Positions 26,800 to 35,686 are shown, counted from the first letter of the stretch. The stretch: DNA of 64,000 nucleotides from Nocardia farcinica (GCF_001182745.1 NZ_LN868938.1:620001-684000), one strand, 5' to 3'. The notes: generated by a model not told the origin, from the letters alone. Numbers and translations: made by a program.

Positions 26800-28047
26800 G
26801 TGACCACAGCCCAGGTCCCCGACGTGCTGGCCCCGGCCGATCTCGGCCCGGTCCGCCTGCGCAACCGCATCATCAAGTCCGCCACCTTCGAGCACATGGC
26901 CCCCGGCGCGCTGGTCAGCGACCAGCTCGTGGAGTTTCATCGGGAGGTCGCCGCGGGCGGGGTCGGCATGACGACCGTCGCCTACTGCGCGGTCGCCCCC
27001 GAGGGCCGCACCGAGGCCGATCAGATCTGGATGCGCGAGGCAGCGGTCCCCGGCTTGCGCCGCCTCACCGACGCGGTGCACGCCGAAGGCGCGGCGGCGT
27101 CGGCGCAGATCGGCCACGCCGGACCGGTCGCCAACGCCAAGTCCAACGGCCTGCCCGCACTGGCGGCGTCCCGGCGGATCAGCCCGATGGGACCGCAGCT
27201 GACCCACGCCGCCACCGTGGCCGACATCGCCCGCATCCGCGCCGCCCACGGCGAGGCCACCCGGCTCGCCATCGAATCCGGATTCGACGCGGTGGAGATC
27301 CATTTCGGGCACAACTACTTCGCGAGCTCGTTCCTGAGCCCGGTGCTCAACAAGCGCACCGACGCCTACGGCGGGCCGCTGCGCAACCGCGCCCGCCTGA
27401 TCCGCGAGGTGGCCGCGGAGGTCCGCGAGGCCTCCGGTGGCCGGATCGCGGTGCTGGCCAAACTGAACATGGACGACGGCGTGCCCGGCGGCTTCTGGCT
27501 GGACGAGGCGGCTCAGGTCGCCCAGTGGCTCGAGGCCGACGGCAGCCTCGACGCCATCGAACTCACCATCGGCAGCTCGCTGCTCAACCCGATGTACCTG
27601 TTCAAGGGGGAAGCACCGCTACGGGAGTTCGCCGAGGTCATGTCGCCGGTGATGAAGGTCGGCGTCAAGGTGGCGGGCAAGCTGTTCCTGCACACCTACC
27701 CCTACCGCGACCTGTTCATGCTGGAGGCGGCCAGGCAGATCCGCGCCGCGGTCTCGATGCCGCTGGTCCTGCTCGGCGGGATCACCGACAAGGCCGCGAT
27801 GGACACCGCCATGGCCGAGGGTTTCGAGTTCGTGGCGATGGCGCGGGCGCTGCTGCGCGAGCCCGACCTGATCAACAAGATCCAGGCCGATCACGAGGCG
27901 AAGTCGCTGTGCATCCACTGCAACAAGTGCATGCCGACGATCTTCTACGACACCCGCTGCGTGCTGCGGACCCGCCCGACGCCGGTGCCGCTCGCGGATC
28001 CGGTGCGTGCCGGTACGCCGGTGGCGGGCAACGGAGTATCGCGATGA
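26800..28047 (+). CDS. Old Yellow Enzyme family NADH:flavin oxidoreductase, with C-terminal Cys cluster
   Basis: This 415-residue FMN-dependent ene-reductase/dehydrogenase barrel has VRLRNRIIKSATFE at the N-terminus, active-site His168 and His171 in EIHFGHNY and FLSPVLNKRTDAYGG. After the barrel it keeps CIHCNKC plus one more Cys (Cys371, 374, 377, 387), like the 4Fe-4S segment of 2,4-dienoyl-CoA reductases, but stops before the FAD/NAD domain of those enzymes. It may therefore use another electron donor. GTG 26800 follows GAAAGG. Its stop overlaps the small Cys-rich gene by ATGA. Confidence 0.88.
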   Translation: MTTAQVPDVLAPADLGPVRLRNRIIKSATFEHMAPGALVSDQLVEFHREVAAGGVGMTTVAYCAVAPEGRTEADQIWMREAAVPGLRRLTDAVHAEGAAASAQIGHAGPVANAKSNGLPALAASRRISPMGPQLTHAATVADIARIRAAHGEATRLAIESGFDAVEIHFGHNYFASSFLSPVLNKRTDAYGGPLRNRARLIREVAAEVREASGGRIAVLAKLNMDDGVPGGFWLDEAAQVAQWLEADGSLDAIELTIGSSLLNPMYLFKGEAPLREFAEVMSPVMKVGVKVAGKLFLHTYPYRDLFMLEAARQIRAAVSMPLVLLGGITDKAAMDTAMAEGFEFVAMARALLREPDLINKIQADHEAKSLCIHCNKCMPTIFYDTRCVLRTRPTPVPLADPVRAGTPVAGNGVSR

Positions 28048-28304
28048 CCATGCAGCCGCTGACCTGCGAACGCTGTGGCCAGTGCGTCCTGATCGAGAAG
28101 TTCAGCCCCGCGCACACCTCGGTGCAGTGGACCGGCGACGCGGGCCGCTGCCCGGTGATCGCCGAACAGGGCCGTGGCGTCGGGCACCAGGAACGCGGGT
28201 GCCCGGACCTGCATCGCACCATCGATCGAGCGGTGCGCGCGCAGCGACTGCCCGTGTCCCGCATCGAACTACCCTCCGGGGATGCCATCCCGCGGCTGCA
28301 CTGA
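28044..28304 (+). CDS. small Cys-rich protein with TSVQW motif, unknown function
   Basis: This 86-residue protein has Cys8, 11, 14, 36 and 53. The pattern CxxCG ... VL ... K ... TSVQW ... RCP ... GC is shared with the 93-residue protein at 38874-39155, including the exact TSVQW. Four Cys are common to both (C-x2-C, RCP, GC), suggesting a zinc ribbon or iron-sulphur site. I do not recognise a named family. It overlaps the Old Yellow Enzyme gene by ATGA; its paralogue overlaps a KshA gene. Inference: an accessory or electron-transfer partner of these oxidoreductases. The start could also be ATG 28050. Confidence 0.75.
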   Translation: MTMQPLTCERCGQCVLIEKFSPAHTSVQWTGDAGRCPVIAEQGRGVGHQERGCPDLHRTIDRAVRAQRLPVSRIELPSGDAIPRLH

Positions 28305-28326
28305 GCCGCGGGAGGCGCCCTGCGCC

Positions 28327-29016
28327 TCAGCTCTCGCGCGCGGTCGGCGCGATCTCCGGCGCCGTATCGATGATCGGCGCGGAGATCGCGCAGAAGCTGT
28401 GGCAGATGCGGTCTTTGACGATCCACTCCGGGCATTCGGGGTCGAAGAACCGGTCCACGTGCGCCCAATGGATCGGATGGCGCATATAGGCGCCCAGGAG
28501 CCCGTCCACGTCGGTGAACTCCTGTTCCCAGACATGCGTCCACTGTGCGGTGCCGACTGCGTGCCGGACCGGGCTCAACTGCCAGGCCGAAATGGCGGGG
28601 ATGTGCACCGGCATCTGCAGGGTGCCGTGTTCGAACCGGCTCACCTGTCCGGGGCCGGCGGCGGGGTCCACCCGCAGCAGCAACGTCCGGTACACCCCCG
28701 GTGGTGCGGCCTCCCGCCGGCGTCCGCCACGATTACCGGCCGCGGTCTCGTATTCCACTCCGTCGATGTGCCCGATGGCGGGTTCGGCGCAGGCCTCGTC
28801 GACCACCTCGCGCTGCCGCGCCCACTCCGCCGCGTCCCGGAACTGCAGATGCACCAGCACGTCCCCGCCGTTGCGGACGCCGGGCAGGGTGCGCGCGGCA
28901 AGCGCCCGCCGGGCGCCGGTGCTTTCCGCGGCCGCGGTGAGGCGCTTGACGATCATCGCGGTGGTCATCTCGTCGCTGGGATCGGCCGAGTGCAGCAGGC
29001 GGGTCACCTTGTACAT
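28327..29016 (-). CDS. Dabb (stress-responsive A/B barrel) type protein
   Basis: This 229-residue protein looks like two ferredoxin-like alpha+beta repeats. The second half (WTHVWEQEFTDVDGLLGAY followed by MRHPIHWAHVDRFF) has the pattern of Dabb proteins, a dimeric barrel fold found in small catabolic enzymes and cyclases. No catalytic residue can be named. ATG 29016 follows AAGGAC; the frame is open far upstream only because it is antisense to the PadR and IclR genes. It is convergent with the small Cys-rich gene and divergent from PadR. Confidence 0.7.
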   Translation of the reverse strand: MYKVTRLLHSADPSDEMTTAMIVKRLTAAAESTGARRALAARTLPGVRNGGDVLVHLQFRDAAEWARQREVVDEACAEPAIGHIDGVEYETAAGNRGGRRREAAPPGVYRTLLLRVDPAAGPGQVSRFEHGTLQMPVHIPAISAWQLSPVRHAVGTAQWTHVWEQEFTDVDGLLGAYMRHPIHWAHVDRFFDPECPEWIVKDRICHSFCAISAPIIDTAPEIAPTARES

Positions 29017-29115
29017 CGCGGAGTCCTTCCACGTCTTCGGAGCGGGTTGCCGGACCATCTGCGGCGTGGTCCATCCGTCGAACCTAGGGGTGCGCCCGGC
29101 GATCTCGCGGTGGCA

Positions 29116-29168
29116 TCCCAGTGGCCGGGAGTCGGTGCGCCGGAGCGGCACGACCGGCCTTGTAGGCT
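29116..29168 (+). promoter_or_regulatory. 15-bp regulon motif plus -10 element, upstream of the PadR gene
   Basis: TCCCAGTGGCCGGGA (29116-29130) keeps the TCCC-N7-GGGA frame of the motif with a more diverged core. TAGGCT (29163-29168) follows after 32 bp. Transcription from it would begin at about the GTG start codon 29176, so the PadR message may be leaderless. Confidence 0.42.
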
Positions 29169-29175
29169 GCCGAGT

Positions 29176-29826
29176 GTGACCGTCGACGATTCCTACCCCA
29201 GTCTGCCCGCGACGAGCTGGGCGGTGCTGGGCATGCTGTCGTTCGGCGAGGAGCTGACCGGGAACGACCTGAAGAAGTGGGCGGACTGGAGCATCGGCTT
29301 CTTCTACTGGAGCCCGTCGGTCAGCCAGGTCTACGCCGAGTTGAAGAAGCTCGAGGAATTGGCGCTGGTGCGGTCGCACCAGGTCGCCGACGAAGGGGTG
29401 CGCGGCCGTCGGCTCTATGCCATCACCGACGCCGGGCTGCGGGCGCTGCGGAACTGGTCCCGCGACGCCGAGGTGGACATGCCGGTGCTCAAGCACGGGG
29501 TGATGTTGCGGCTGTGGATGGGGCATCTGCACGATCCGGACCATCTGAAGCGGATCGTCCACTCCCACATCGAGAATCTGCGCGAGCAGGCACGCCGGGC
29601 CGCGCGGCACGCCGACCGCTCCGAGCCGGAGCCCGGCTGGGCGTTCACCCAGATGAGCCTGCGGTGGTCGCAGCGCTACTTCGAGGCCGAGATCACTCTC
29701 GCCGAGGAACTGCTGGCCGACATCGACGCGGCCGCGGCCCGCTACCGTGAGTTGGCGGTGCACGACGAGAACGATCTGCCGGTGCCGCGGCATCCGGGGA
29801 TCTGGCGGACGGTGGGGGAGGACTGA
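29176..29826 (+). CDS. PadR family transcriptional regulator
   Basis: This 216-residue regulator has an N-terminal winged helix (about residues 8-90, with SVSQVYAELKKLEELALV) and a C-terminal helical dimerisation domain of the virulence-activator type. PadR proteins usually repress genes for aromatic or toxic compound handling and release DNA on ligand binding. GTG 29176 is the only start consistent with the family's N-terminus; no ribosome-binding site is visible. It is divergent from the Dabb gene, whose promoter may be its target. Confidence 0.86.
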   Translation: MTVDDSYPSLPATSWAVLGMLSFGEELTGNDLKKWADWSIGFFYWSPSVSQVYAELKKLEELALVRSHQVADEGVRGRRLYAITDAGLRALRNWSRDAEVDMPVLKHGVMLRLWMGHLHDPDHLKRIVHSHIENLREQARRAARHADRSEPEPGWAFTQMSLRWSQRYFEAEITLAEELLADIDAAAARYRELAVHDENDLPVPRHPGIWRTVGED

Positions 29827-29855
29827 GCCGGACCGGCCGGCCCGCTGCCGGAGGC

Positions 29856-30626
29856 TCAGCCCTCGGCGCGGACGCTGGGCGCGGTGGGCAGTGAACGCAG
29901 CAGGTTGCGGCGCTGCAGGGTGGGGGTGACGCCGGCGATCATGCTGCGCCAGATGGCGTGCGCGGCGAGTTGCACCGGTGTGGTCATGCGACTGTCGAAG
30001 GTCATCCGGGTCAGCGGACCGCAGATCGAGACCGCGGTGGTGGCCTCGCCCGCCGGGCCGATGGGGGAGGCGATGCAGCCGAAGCCGGGCAACGCGCCGT
30101 TCCGTTCGATCGCGTAGCCGAGGTCGCGGATCAGCGCGTCGCCCGGTTGGTTGCGACCGCTCGCGGCCAGCAGTGCCTTTCCGAGCGCGGATTTCGCGGC
30201 AGGAAGCCTGCCGCCGACCCTGGTCGGCACGTGCGCGGCCAGGCGTCCGCCGATCTTGTCCAGGTACACCACATCCGAGCCGTCGAGGACCGCCAGGTGC
30301 ACCACCATGCCGGTGGTGCGGTAGAGGTGCTGCAGGTGCTCGACCGAGGCGGCGCGCACCCGATTCTGGTGCACGGCGAGCGAGCCGAGTTCGACGAGTC
30401 GGATGCCGAGACTGTAGTTGCGGCCCTCTCGCCGCAGCCACCGCAGCTGGACCAACCGGTCCAGCATCCGATGGGCCGAGGAGCGCGGCAACCCCGTCCG
30501 GGCGACGACATCGGCCAGCCCGAGGCTCTCGCATCCGTCGAAGGCGTCGAGGACGAGGGACAAGCGGTCGAGGATGGCGCTCGGGGTGTTCGCCGCTGCG
30601 GGTCGCATGTCCTGCACGATCGTCAT
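29856..30626 (-). CDS. IclR family transcriptional regulator
   Basis: This 256-residue regulator has an N-terminal winged helix with recognition helix GLPRSSAHRMLDRL (about residues 43-56) and a C-terminal IclR sensor domain. ATG 30626 follows AAAGGAG. It is convergent with PadR and divergent from the thioesterase gene. A 25-base inverted repeat lies 14 bases upstream. Its recognition helix almost matches those of the other two IclR proteins in the window. Confidence 0.9.
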   Translation of the reverse strand: MTIVQDMRPAAANTPSAILDRLSLVLDAFDGCESLGLADVVARTGLPRSSAHRMLDRLVQLRWLRREGRNYSLGIRLVELGSLAVHQNRVRAASVEHLQHLYRTTGMVVHLAVLDGSDVVYLDKIGGRLAAHVPTRVGGRLPAAKSALGKALLAASGRNQPGDALIRDLGYAIERNGALPGFGCIASPIGPAGEATTAVSICGPLTRMTFDSRMTTPVQLAAHAIWRSMIAGVTPTLQRRNLLRSLPTAPSVRAEG

Positions 30627-30639
30627 GCGCTGACTCCTT

Positions 30640-30664
30640 TGTCACACGGGCCACGGCTGTGACA
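30640..30664. promoter_or_regulatory. inverted repeat upstream of the second IclR gene
   Basis: TGTCACA-N11-TGTGACA, perfect 7-bp arms, lies 14 bases upstream of the IclR start. It shares half-sites with the repeats at 20207 and 47232 and is a likely operator. Confidence 0.55.
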
Positions 30665-30786
30665 TGGCAATTTCTAATAGGAATAGTGCCACACCGCGGT
30701 CTTGCTTGTGAAGCAGATCACGGAGAAAACGCGTGCTGTTCCGTCGAGTGCCACGGCAGGCGCGCCGGCGGCGGTACTGCTCGTGC

Positions 30787-30836
30787 GCCCGCTCAACGGA
30801 ATCTCGTGGCGCGATCGCGCACGGGGAAGGCACGGT
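30787..30836 (+). promoter_or_regulatory. 15-bp regulon motif plus -10 element, upstream of the thioesterase
   Basis: GCCCGCTCAACGGAA (30787-30801) is followed after 29 bp by CACGGT (30831-30836). The thioesterase GTG is at 30861. Confidence 0.5.
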
Positions 30837-30860
30837 GGTCGGCATCGAGAAGGGAGTCCG

Positions 30861-31466
30861 GTGGACGAGCGTGACGTGGACGAATTCGACTGTGCCTGGC
30901 GAAAGTACGAGCCGCTGACATCCTCGGTGCGGCGGCTGGTCGACCTCACCATTCGCAGCGAGGCCGACGAGAGGGCGGTGGCCGCGGCCGAGAAACTGAT
31001 CGATGCGGCCACGCGGCTGCTCTCCCGGCGCACGCTTCCGGGCTCCTACGGCATTCCGCGGACCGCCGACGGCCGCGCGATGCCGTGGGGCAACGCGGCC
31101 ATCGGTCTGCGCAACCCGATCGCGCCGCCGCTGGTGCTCCACCGCGCGCCGGACGATTCGATGTGGTGTGTGGCCGATCTGGGCGCCGCATACGAGGGCC
31201 CGCCCGGATGCGTGCACGGCGGGGTGTCGGCACTGGTCCTCGACCAGTTGCTCGGCGCGGTGGCGCAGCGGCCGGGAGAGCCCGCGGTCACCGGCACACT
31301 GACGGTGCGGTACCTGCGGCCGGTGCCGCTCGGCCGGATCCGCGGCGAGGCCTCGGTGCGGTCGCACGAGGGCGTCAAGACGTTCGCCTCCGGACGGATC
31401 GTCGTCGCCGGACAGCCCGCCGTGCTCGCCGACGGCGTCTTCATCCGGCCCGGTTCGCGCTCGTGA
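30861..31466 (+). CDS. hotdog-fold thioesterase (PaaI type)
   Basis: This 201-residue protein has a C-terminal hotdog domain. GPPGCVHGGVSALVLDQLLG is the PaaI/YbgC-type active-site helix, and VRYLRPVPLGRIRGEA is the following strand. It should hydrolyse an acyl-CoA thioester, perhaps to recover CoA or release a dead-end acid. The N-terminal 80 residues are helical and not assigned. GTG 30861 follows AAGGGAG. It precedes the ABC importer genes, which have their own motif-bearing promoter. Confidence 0.83.
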   Translation: MDERDVDEFDCAWRKYEPLTSSVRRLVDLTIRSEADERAVAAAEKLIDAATRLLSRRTLPGSYGIPRTADGRAMPWGNAAIGLRNPIAPPLVLHRAPDDSMWCVADLGAAYEGPPGCVHGGVSALVLDQLLGAVAQRPGEPAVTGTLTVRYLRPVPLGRIRGEASVRSHEGVKTFASGRIVVAGQPAVLADGVFIRPGSRS

Positions 31467-31475
31467 AGCCCTTTT

Positions 31476-31528
31476 TCCCGGTCACCGGGACAAGCCTTGC
31501 GGGAGGGGTGCCGGGCTGTACGCATAAT
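31476..31528 (+). promoter_or_regulatory. 15-bp regulon motif plus -10 element, upstream of the ABC importer
   Basis: TCCCGGTCACCGGGA (31476-31490) is the most symmetric copy of the motif, a perfect palindrome around its central C. CATAAT (31523-31528) follows after 32 bp. Confidence 0.55.
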
Positions 31529-31626
31529 CCGTGCGCCGCATCGCTCGTGATGTGGATCACGCGAGAACCGTCGTTGTGTCGGGCACCACCCGATTGCGGT
31601 CTCGCCGTCGGAAGGAGAACCCGATC

Positions 31627-32868
31627 ATGACACTTGGTGGTCTGAGTCGTCGACGCACCGCGGCTGCGGTCGGTGCCGTCGCGCTGTGCACCGCACTGGC
31701 AGCCACGGGATGTGCGGACAGCGAGGAGTCGAACAACAGCGCCGTGGCCGGCGCACCGACCACCTCGTTGCCGGACGCACCCGCCGGCGGTACTCCCGTC
31801 CGCGTCGGGTTCGTCTCGACCGAGGGCGGAGCCGTGGTGTCGCTGCCGCAGATGCGGGCGGGCGCCGAAGCCGCCGCGGAGTACATCAACAAGAACGCCG
31901 GCGGGATCGCCGGGCGCCCGATCGAGCTCGTGGTGTGCAAGCAGCAGGAGGAACCCACCTCGGCGACCAAGTGCGCCAACGACTTCGTGGAGCAGAAGGT
32001 GGCCGCTGTGCTGTCGCCCGGCACCTCTCAGGGCGGCACGATCCTGCCGATCGTGGCCGGTGCCGGCATCCCGTACATCACCCTCAACGGCGTCTCCCCC
32101 CAGGAGCTGACCTCCCCCGACTCCGCTGCCCTGTCCGCGGGCCTGCCCGGCACCATCACCGCGATGGCGGCCGCGGCCAAAAGCAAGGGAATGAAGACGC
32201 TGACCCTCTTCGCCAGCGACGGCGGCGGTACCGCGGCAATGATCGAGGCGATGGGCGTGCCGATCTTCCAGGCCGCCGAGGTCGGGCTGAAGGTGGTGCC
32301 GATTCCGCTGGGTGTCCCCGACCCCACCCCGTTGGTGACCTCCGGACTGTCGGGTGACCCGGACGGCGTCAGCGTCATCGCCGACGCAGGCACCTGCGCG
32401 TCGGTGTACAAGGCCGTCCAGACCACGGATGCGAGCGTGCAGAAGATCTTCATTCCGGTCTGCCTCGACCCGAACGTCACGTCGATCATCGGCATGGACG
32501 CGGTCGAGGGCAGCGTCGGGATCACCGCCACCGACTACCTGTCGGATCGCCCCGACTCCGTGCTCTACCGCTCGGTTCTGCAGGCTTACGCGCCGGAGGA
32601 AACGGTGACGGGAGCGGCCTCGTCCGGTTACCAGGTCGTCATGGCGTTCCAGCAGGCCGTGGACGGTATCCAGGGCGAGGTGAACGCGGCCAGCATCAAG
32701 CAGGCGCTGCGGTCGGCCACCGGTGTGGAGATGCCCGCGGGTGGCGGCGTCACCTTCAGCTGCGACGGCACCGCGGTCCCGCAGATGCCCTCCATCTGCT
32801 CGCGCCAGATGCTGATCGGCGAACTGAACGATCAGGGCGTTCCGGTCAACCTGCAGGTGACCGGCTGA
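31627..32868 (+). CDS. ABC transporter substrate-binding lipoprotein (branched-chain amino acid type)
   Basis: This 413-residue lipoprotein has an N-terminal signal with Arg residues, a hydrophobic core and lipobox LAATGC, so Cys29 is the lipidated residue. The remainder is a type I periplasmic-binding fold of the Leu/Ile/Val family (VRVGFVSTEGG, GGIAGRPIELV). In actinobacteria such systems also import aromatic acids and steroid-like compounds, so the island's substrate or a breakdown product is a reasonable ligand. ATG 31627 follows GGAAGGAG. The fused permease/ATPase gene starts 37 bases downstream. Confidence 0.9.
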   Translation: MTLGGLSRRRTAAAVGAVALCTALAATGCADSEESNNSAVAGAPTTSLPDAPAGGTPVRVGFVSTEGGAVVSLPQMRAGAEAAAEYINKNAGGIAGRPIELVVCKQQEEPTSATKCANDFVEQKVAAVLSPGTSQGGTILPIVAGAGIPYITLNGVSPQELTSPDSAALSAGLPGTITAMAAAAKSKGMKTLTLFASDGGGTAAMIEAMGVPIFQAAEVGLKVVPIPLGVPDPTPLVTSGLSGDPDGVSVIADAGTCASVYKAVQTTDASVQKIFIPVCLDPNVTSIIGMDAVEGSVGITATDYLSDRPDSVLYRSVLQAYAPEETVTGAASSGYQVVMAFQQAVDGIQGEVNAASIKQALRSATGVEMPAGGGVTFSCDGTAVPQMPSICSRQMLIGELNDQGVPVNLQVTG

Positions 32869-32905
32869 CCCGCGGGGCACCGGTGTTCGACCAGAGAGAT
32901 CGGCG

Positions 32906-35686
32906 ATGACAGACCATCTTTCGTTCCTCGTGCTCGGTCTCGGCAACGGCGCGGTGTACGCGGCGCTCGGGCTGGCGCTCGTGATGACCTTCAAGAGTTC
33001 GGGCGTCGTGAACTTCGCGACCGGCGCGGTCGCGCTGTATGCCGCCTACACCTACGCCTTGCTGCGCAAGGGCGAGCTGATGGTTCCGATACCCGGGCTC
33101 CCCGAGACGATCGAGCTCGGTGGGCCGCTCGGGGTCGCCCCGGCCATGGCGATCTCCCTGGTCGCCGCCGCTGTGCTCGGCGTGCTCTGCTACGCGCTCG
33201 TGTTCCGGCCGATGCGCACGGCTTCGGTGATCGCCAAGGCCGTCGCCTCGATCGGCCTGATGATCGTGATCCAGGCCGTGATCGCCCAGCGCGCGGGCAC
33301 CGGGCTGATCTCGGTGCCGCCGATCTTCGCGCTGGACACGTTCGCGATCGGCGACCGCACGGTGCCCGCCGACCGGGTCTGGCTGGCGGCGTCGGTCGTC
33401 GCCCTGTCCGCGGTCGCGGCGCTCGGCTTCCGATTCACCCGATTCGGTGTCGCCACCGAGGCCGCGGCCGAATCGGAGAAGGGCGCCTATCTGACCGGTC
33501 TGTCACCGGACCGGATCGCCTTCGCCAACTGGACGCTTTCCTCGATGGTCGCCGGTCTCGGCGGCATCCTCATCGCCCCGCTGGTGGCGCTGAACCCGGT
33601 GGCGTACTCGCTGTTCATCGTGCCGGCGTTGGCCGCGACATTGGTCGGCAATTTCGGCTCGATCTGGCTCACCGTGGCCGCCGGTGTCGTCATCGGCGCG
33701 TTGCAGGCCGAGGCGACCAACCTGCAGGGGCTCTACGACTGGTGGCCCAGGGCCGGAACGGCGGAGGCGATCTCGCTCCTGCTGATCTTGGGTTTCCTGG
33801 TCGTCAAGGGTCGCCCGTTGCCCGACCGCGGGTCGGTGCTGCGCCGAACCTTGGGCCGGGCGCCGCGGCCGGACCGCGTGCTGGCTCCCGCTGCGGTGGC
33901 GCTCGCCGTCGCGGTCGTCGCGCTGCTGGCGACCTCGGGCAGTTATCGGGCCGCCCTCGTCAGCAGCATCATCTTCGCGGTGCTCGCGCTGTCCCAAGTG
34001 GTCGTCACCGGATACGCGGGCCAGGTGTCACTGGCCCAGCTGACGCTGGCCGGGGTCGCCGCCTATGCGCTGAGCGTGTCGAATCAGCACCTCGGCATCC
34101 CGTTCCCGTTCGCGCCGGTGGTCGCCGCACTCTTCGCGACGGTCGTCGGCGTCGTGGTCGGCCTGCCGGCGCTGCGGGTGCGCGGGTTGCCGCTGACGGT
34201 GGTGACGCTTGCACTCGCGGTGTTCGTCGAGGCTTTCTGGTTCCGTAACCCCTCGCTCAACGGCGGGGTGCAGGGCGCACCCATCGACGCCCCGCGGCTG
34301 TTCGGGATCGATCTCGGCATCGGCACGGGCGAGGCCTACCCGCGACTGGCATTCGGTCTGCTGTGCCTGGTCGTCCTCACCGCCGTCGGGCTCGCGGTGG
34401 CGTGGCTGCGCCGCAGCAGCCTCGGCACCGACATGCTCGCGGTGCGGGCCAACGAGCGGTCGGCGGCCGCCGCGGGCATCGATGTCTCGCGCACCAAGCT
34501 GGTCACGTTCGCCATCGGAGCCTTCCTCGCCGGACTCGCCGGTGGCCTGCTCGGTTACCAGCAGACCCTCGCGACGCCGGAACCGTTCACGGTGTTCCTC
34601 GGGATCTCGCTGTTCGCGGTCGTCTACGTCGCGGGCATCACCTCGATCACCGGTGGCATCCTGGCCGGCGTGATGGCGCCCGGCGGCATCGTGTATCTGC
34701 TGGTCGATCGGTTCCTGCACGTCGGCGACTACTACTCGGTGATCAGCGGCATCCTGCTCGTGGTCACCGTCATGGCGAACCCGGACGGGATCGCCAGCAA
34801 ACTGCCGAGGATCGCATGGCCCGCGCTGAGGCGCAGTGCCGCGACCGACGACATCGCAGCGGAGCTTCCGCCCGCGACAGGAGCGGTAGGCGACGGTGGC
34901 GAGCCCGTTCTCGCGGTGCGCGGCATCACCGTCGGCTACGGTGCGGTGCGGGCGGCCACCGACGTCGGATTCGACGTGCGTCCCGGCGAGATCGTCGGGC
35001 TCATCGGCCCCAACGGTGCAGGCAAGACCACGGTCATCGACGCGATCACGGGGTTCGCCGCGGCGACCGGATCTGTCACCCTGGCCGGCGACGAGCTGAG
35101 CGGGCGGCCACCGCACGCGCGCAGCCGGGCCGGGCTCGGCCGCAGTTTCCAGGATGTGGAGCTGTACGACGATCTCACCGTCGCCGAGAACGTCCGGGTC
35201 GGGGCGGCGCGGTCGCGCTCTGCTGAGCCGGTGGCGGCGCGCGTCGCGCGCACGCTCGCGGTCCTCGGGATCGCCGATCTCGCCGATCGGGAGGCCGGGC
35301 TGCTGTCGCAGGGGCAGCGTCAGCTGGTGTCGATGGCCCGCGTGCTGGCCGCCGACCCCGCGGTCGCCCTGCTCGACGAACCGGCGGCGGGTCTCGACAG
35401 CGCCGAAAGTCGTTGGCTGGGTGAGAAACTGCGCGCCGTGGCAGCGCACGGCACCGGCATTCTGCTGGTCGATCACGATATGGAGCTGGTGCTCTCGGTG
35501 TGCGATCGGGTCATCGTGCTCGACCTCGGCGCCGTCATCGCGACCGGGACGCCCGCGCAGATCCGCGCCCATCCCGAGGTGCTGCGCGCTTACCTCGGCG
35601 TGCCCGCCGACACCGTCGACCTCGATCACGAAGCGGTTCCGGAGCTGCACGCCCGACCGCATGCCACGCAGGAGGCCCCGCTGTGA
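32906..35686 (+). CDS. fused ABC importer LivH-LivM-LivG (permease-permease-ATPase)
   Basis: This single 926-residue protein holds three subunits that are normally separate. Residues about 1-305 are a LivH-like permease (GLGNGAVYAALGLALVM, VNFATGAVALY). Residues about 320-640 are a LivM-like permease (GYAGQVSLAQLTLAGV, GLPALRVRGLPLTVVTLA). Residues about 660-910 are a LivG-like ATPase with Walker A GPNGAGKTT (about 700), signature LLSQGQRQ (about 798) and Walker B VALLDEPA (about 820). The reading frame is intact throughout. LivH-LivM and LivM-LivG fusions are known, but all three in one chain is less usual. The stop overlaps the LivF gene by GTGA. Confidence 0.92.
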   Translation: MTDHLSFLVLGLGNGAVYAALGLALVMTFKSSGVVNFATGAVALYAAYTYALLRKGELMVPIPGLPETIELGGPLGVAPAMAISLVAAAVLGVLCYALVFRPMRTASVIAKAVASIGLMIVIQAVIAQRAGTGLISVPPIFALDTFAIGDRTVPADRVWLAASVVALSAVAALGFRFTRFGVATEAAAESEKGAYLTGLSPDRIAFANWTLSSMVAGLGGILIAPLVALNPVAYSLFIVPALAATLVGNFGSIWLTVAAGVVIGALQAEATNLQGLYDWWPRAGTAEAISLLLILGFLVVKGRPLPDRGSVLRRTLGRAPRPDRVLAPAAVALAVAVVALLATSGSYRAALVSSIIFAVLALSQVVVTGYAGQVSLAQLTLAGVAAYALSVSNQHLGIPFPFAPVVAALFATVVGVVVGLPALRVRGLPLTVVTLALAVFVEAFWFRNPSLNGGVQGAPIDAPRLFGIDLGIGTGEAYPRLAFGLLCLVVLTAVGLAVAWLRRSSLGTDMLAVRANERSAAAAGIDVSRTKLVTFAIGAFLAGLAGGLLGYQQTLATPEPFTVFLGISLFAVVYVAGITSITGGILAGVMAPGGIVYLLVDRFLHVGDYYSVISGILLVVTVMANPDGIASKLPRIAWPALRRSAATDDIAAELPPATGAVGDGGEPVLAVRGITVGYGAVRAATDVGFDVRPGEIVGLIGPNGAGKTTVIDAITGFAAATGSVTLAGDELSGRPPHARSRAGLGRSFQDVELYDDLTVAENVRVGAARSRSAEPVAARVARTLAVLGIADLADREAGLLSQGQRQLVSMARVLAADPAVALLDEPAAGLDSAESRWLGEKLRAVAAHGTGILLVDHDMELVLSVCDRVIVLDLGAVIATGTPAQIRAHPEVLRAYLGVPADTVDLDHEAVPELHARPHATQEAPL

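Noticed and set aside
28327..30654. A 775-codon minus-strand frame as one gene
   Set aside because: Only its last 229 codons encode the Dabb-like protein, with an ATG and ribosome-binding site at 29016; the rest is antisense to PadR and overlaps IclR out of frame.
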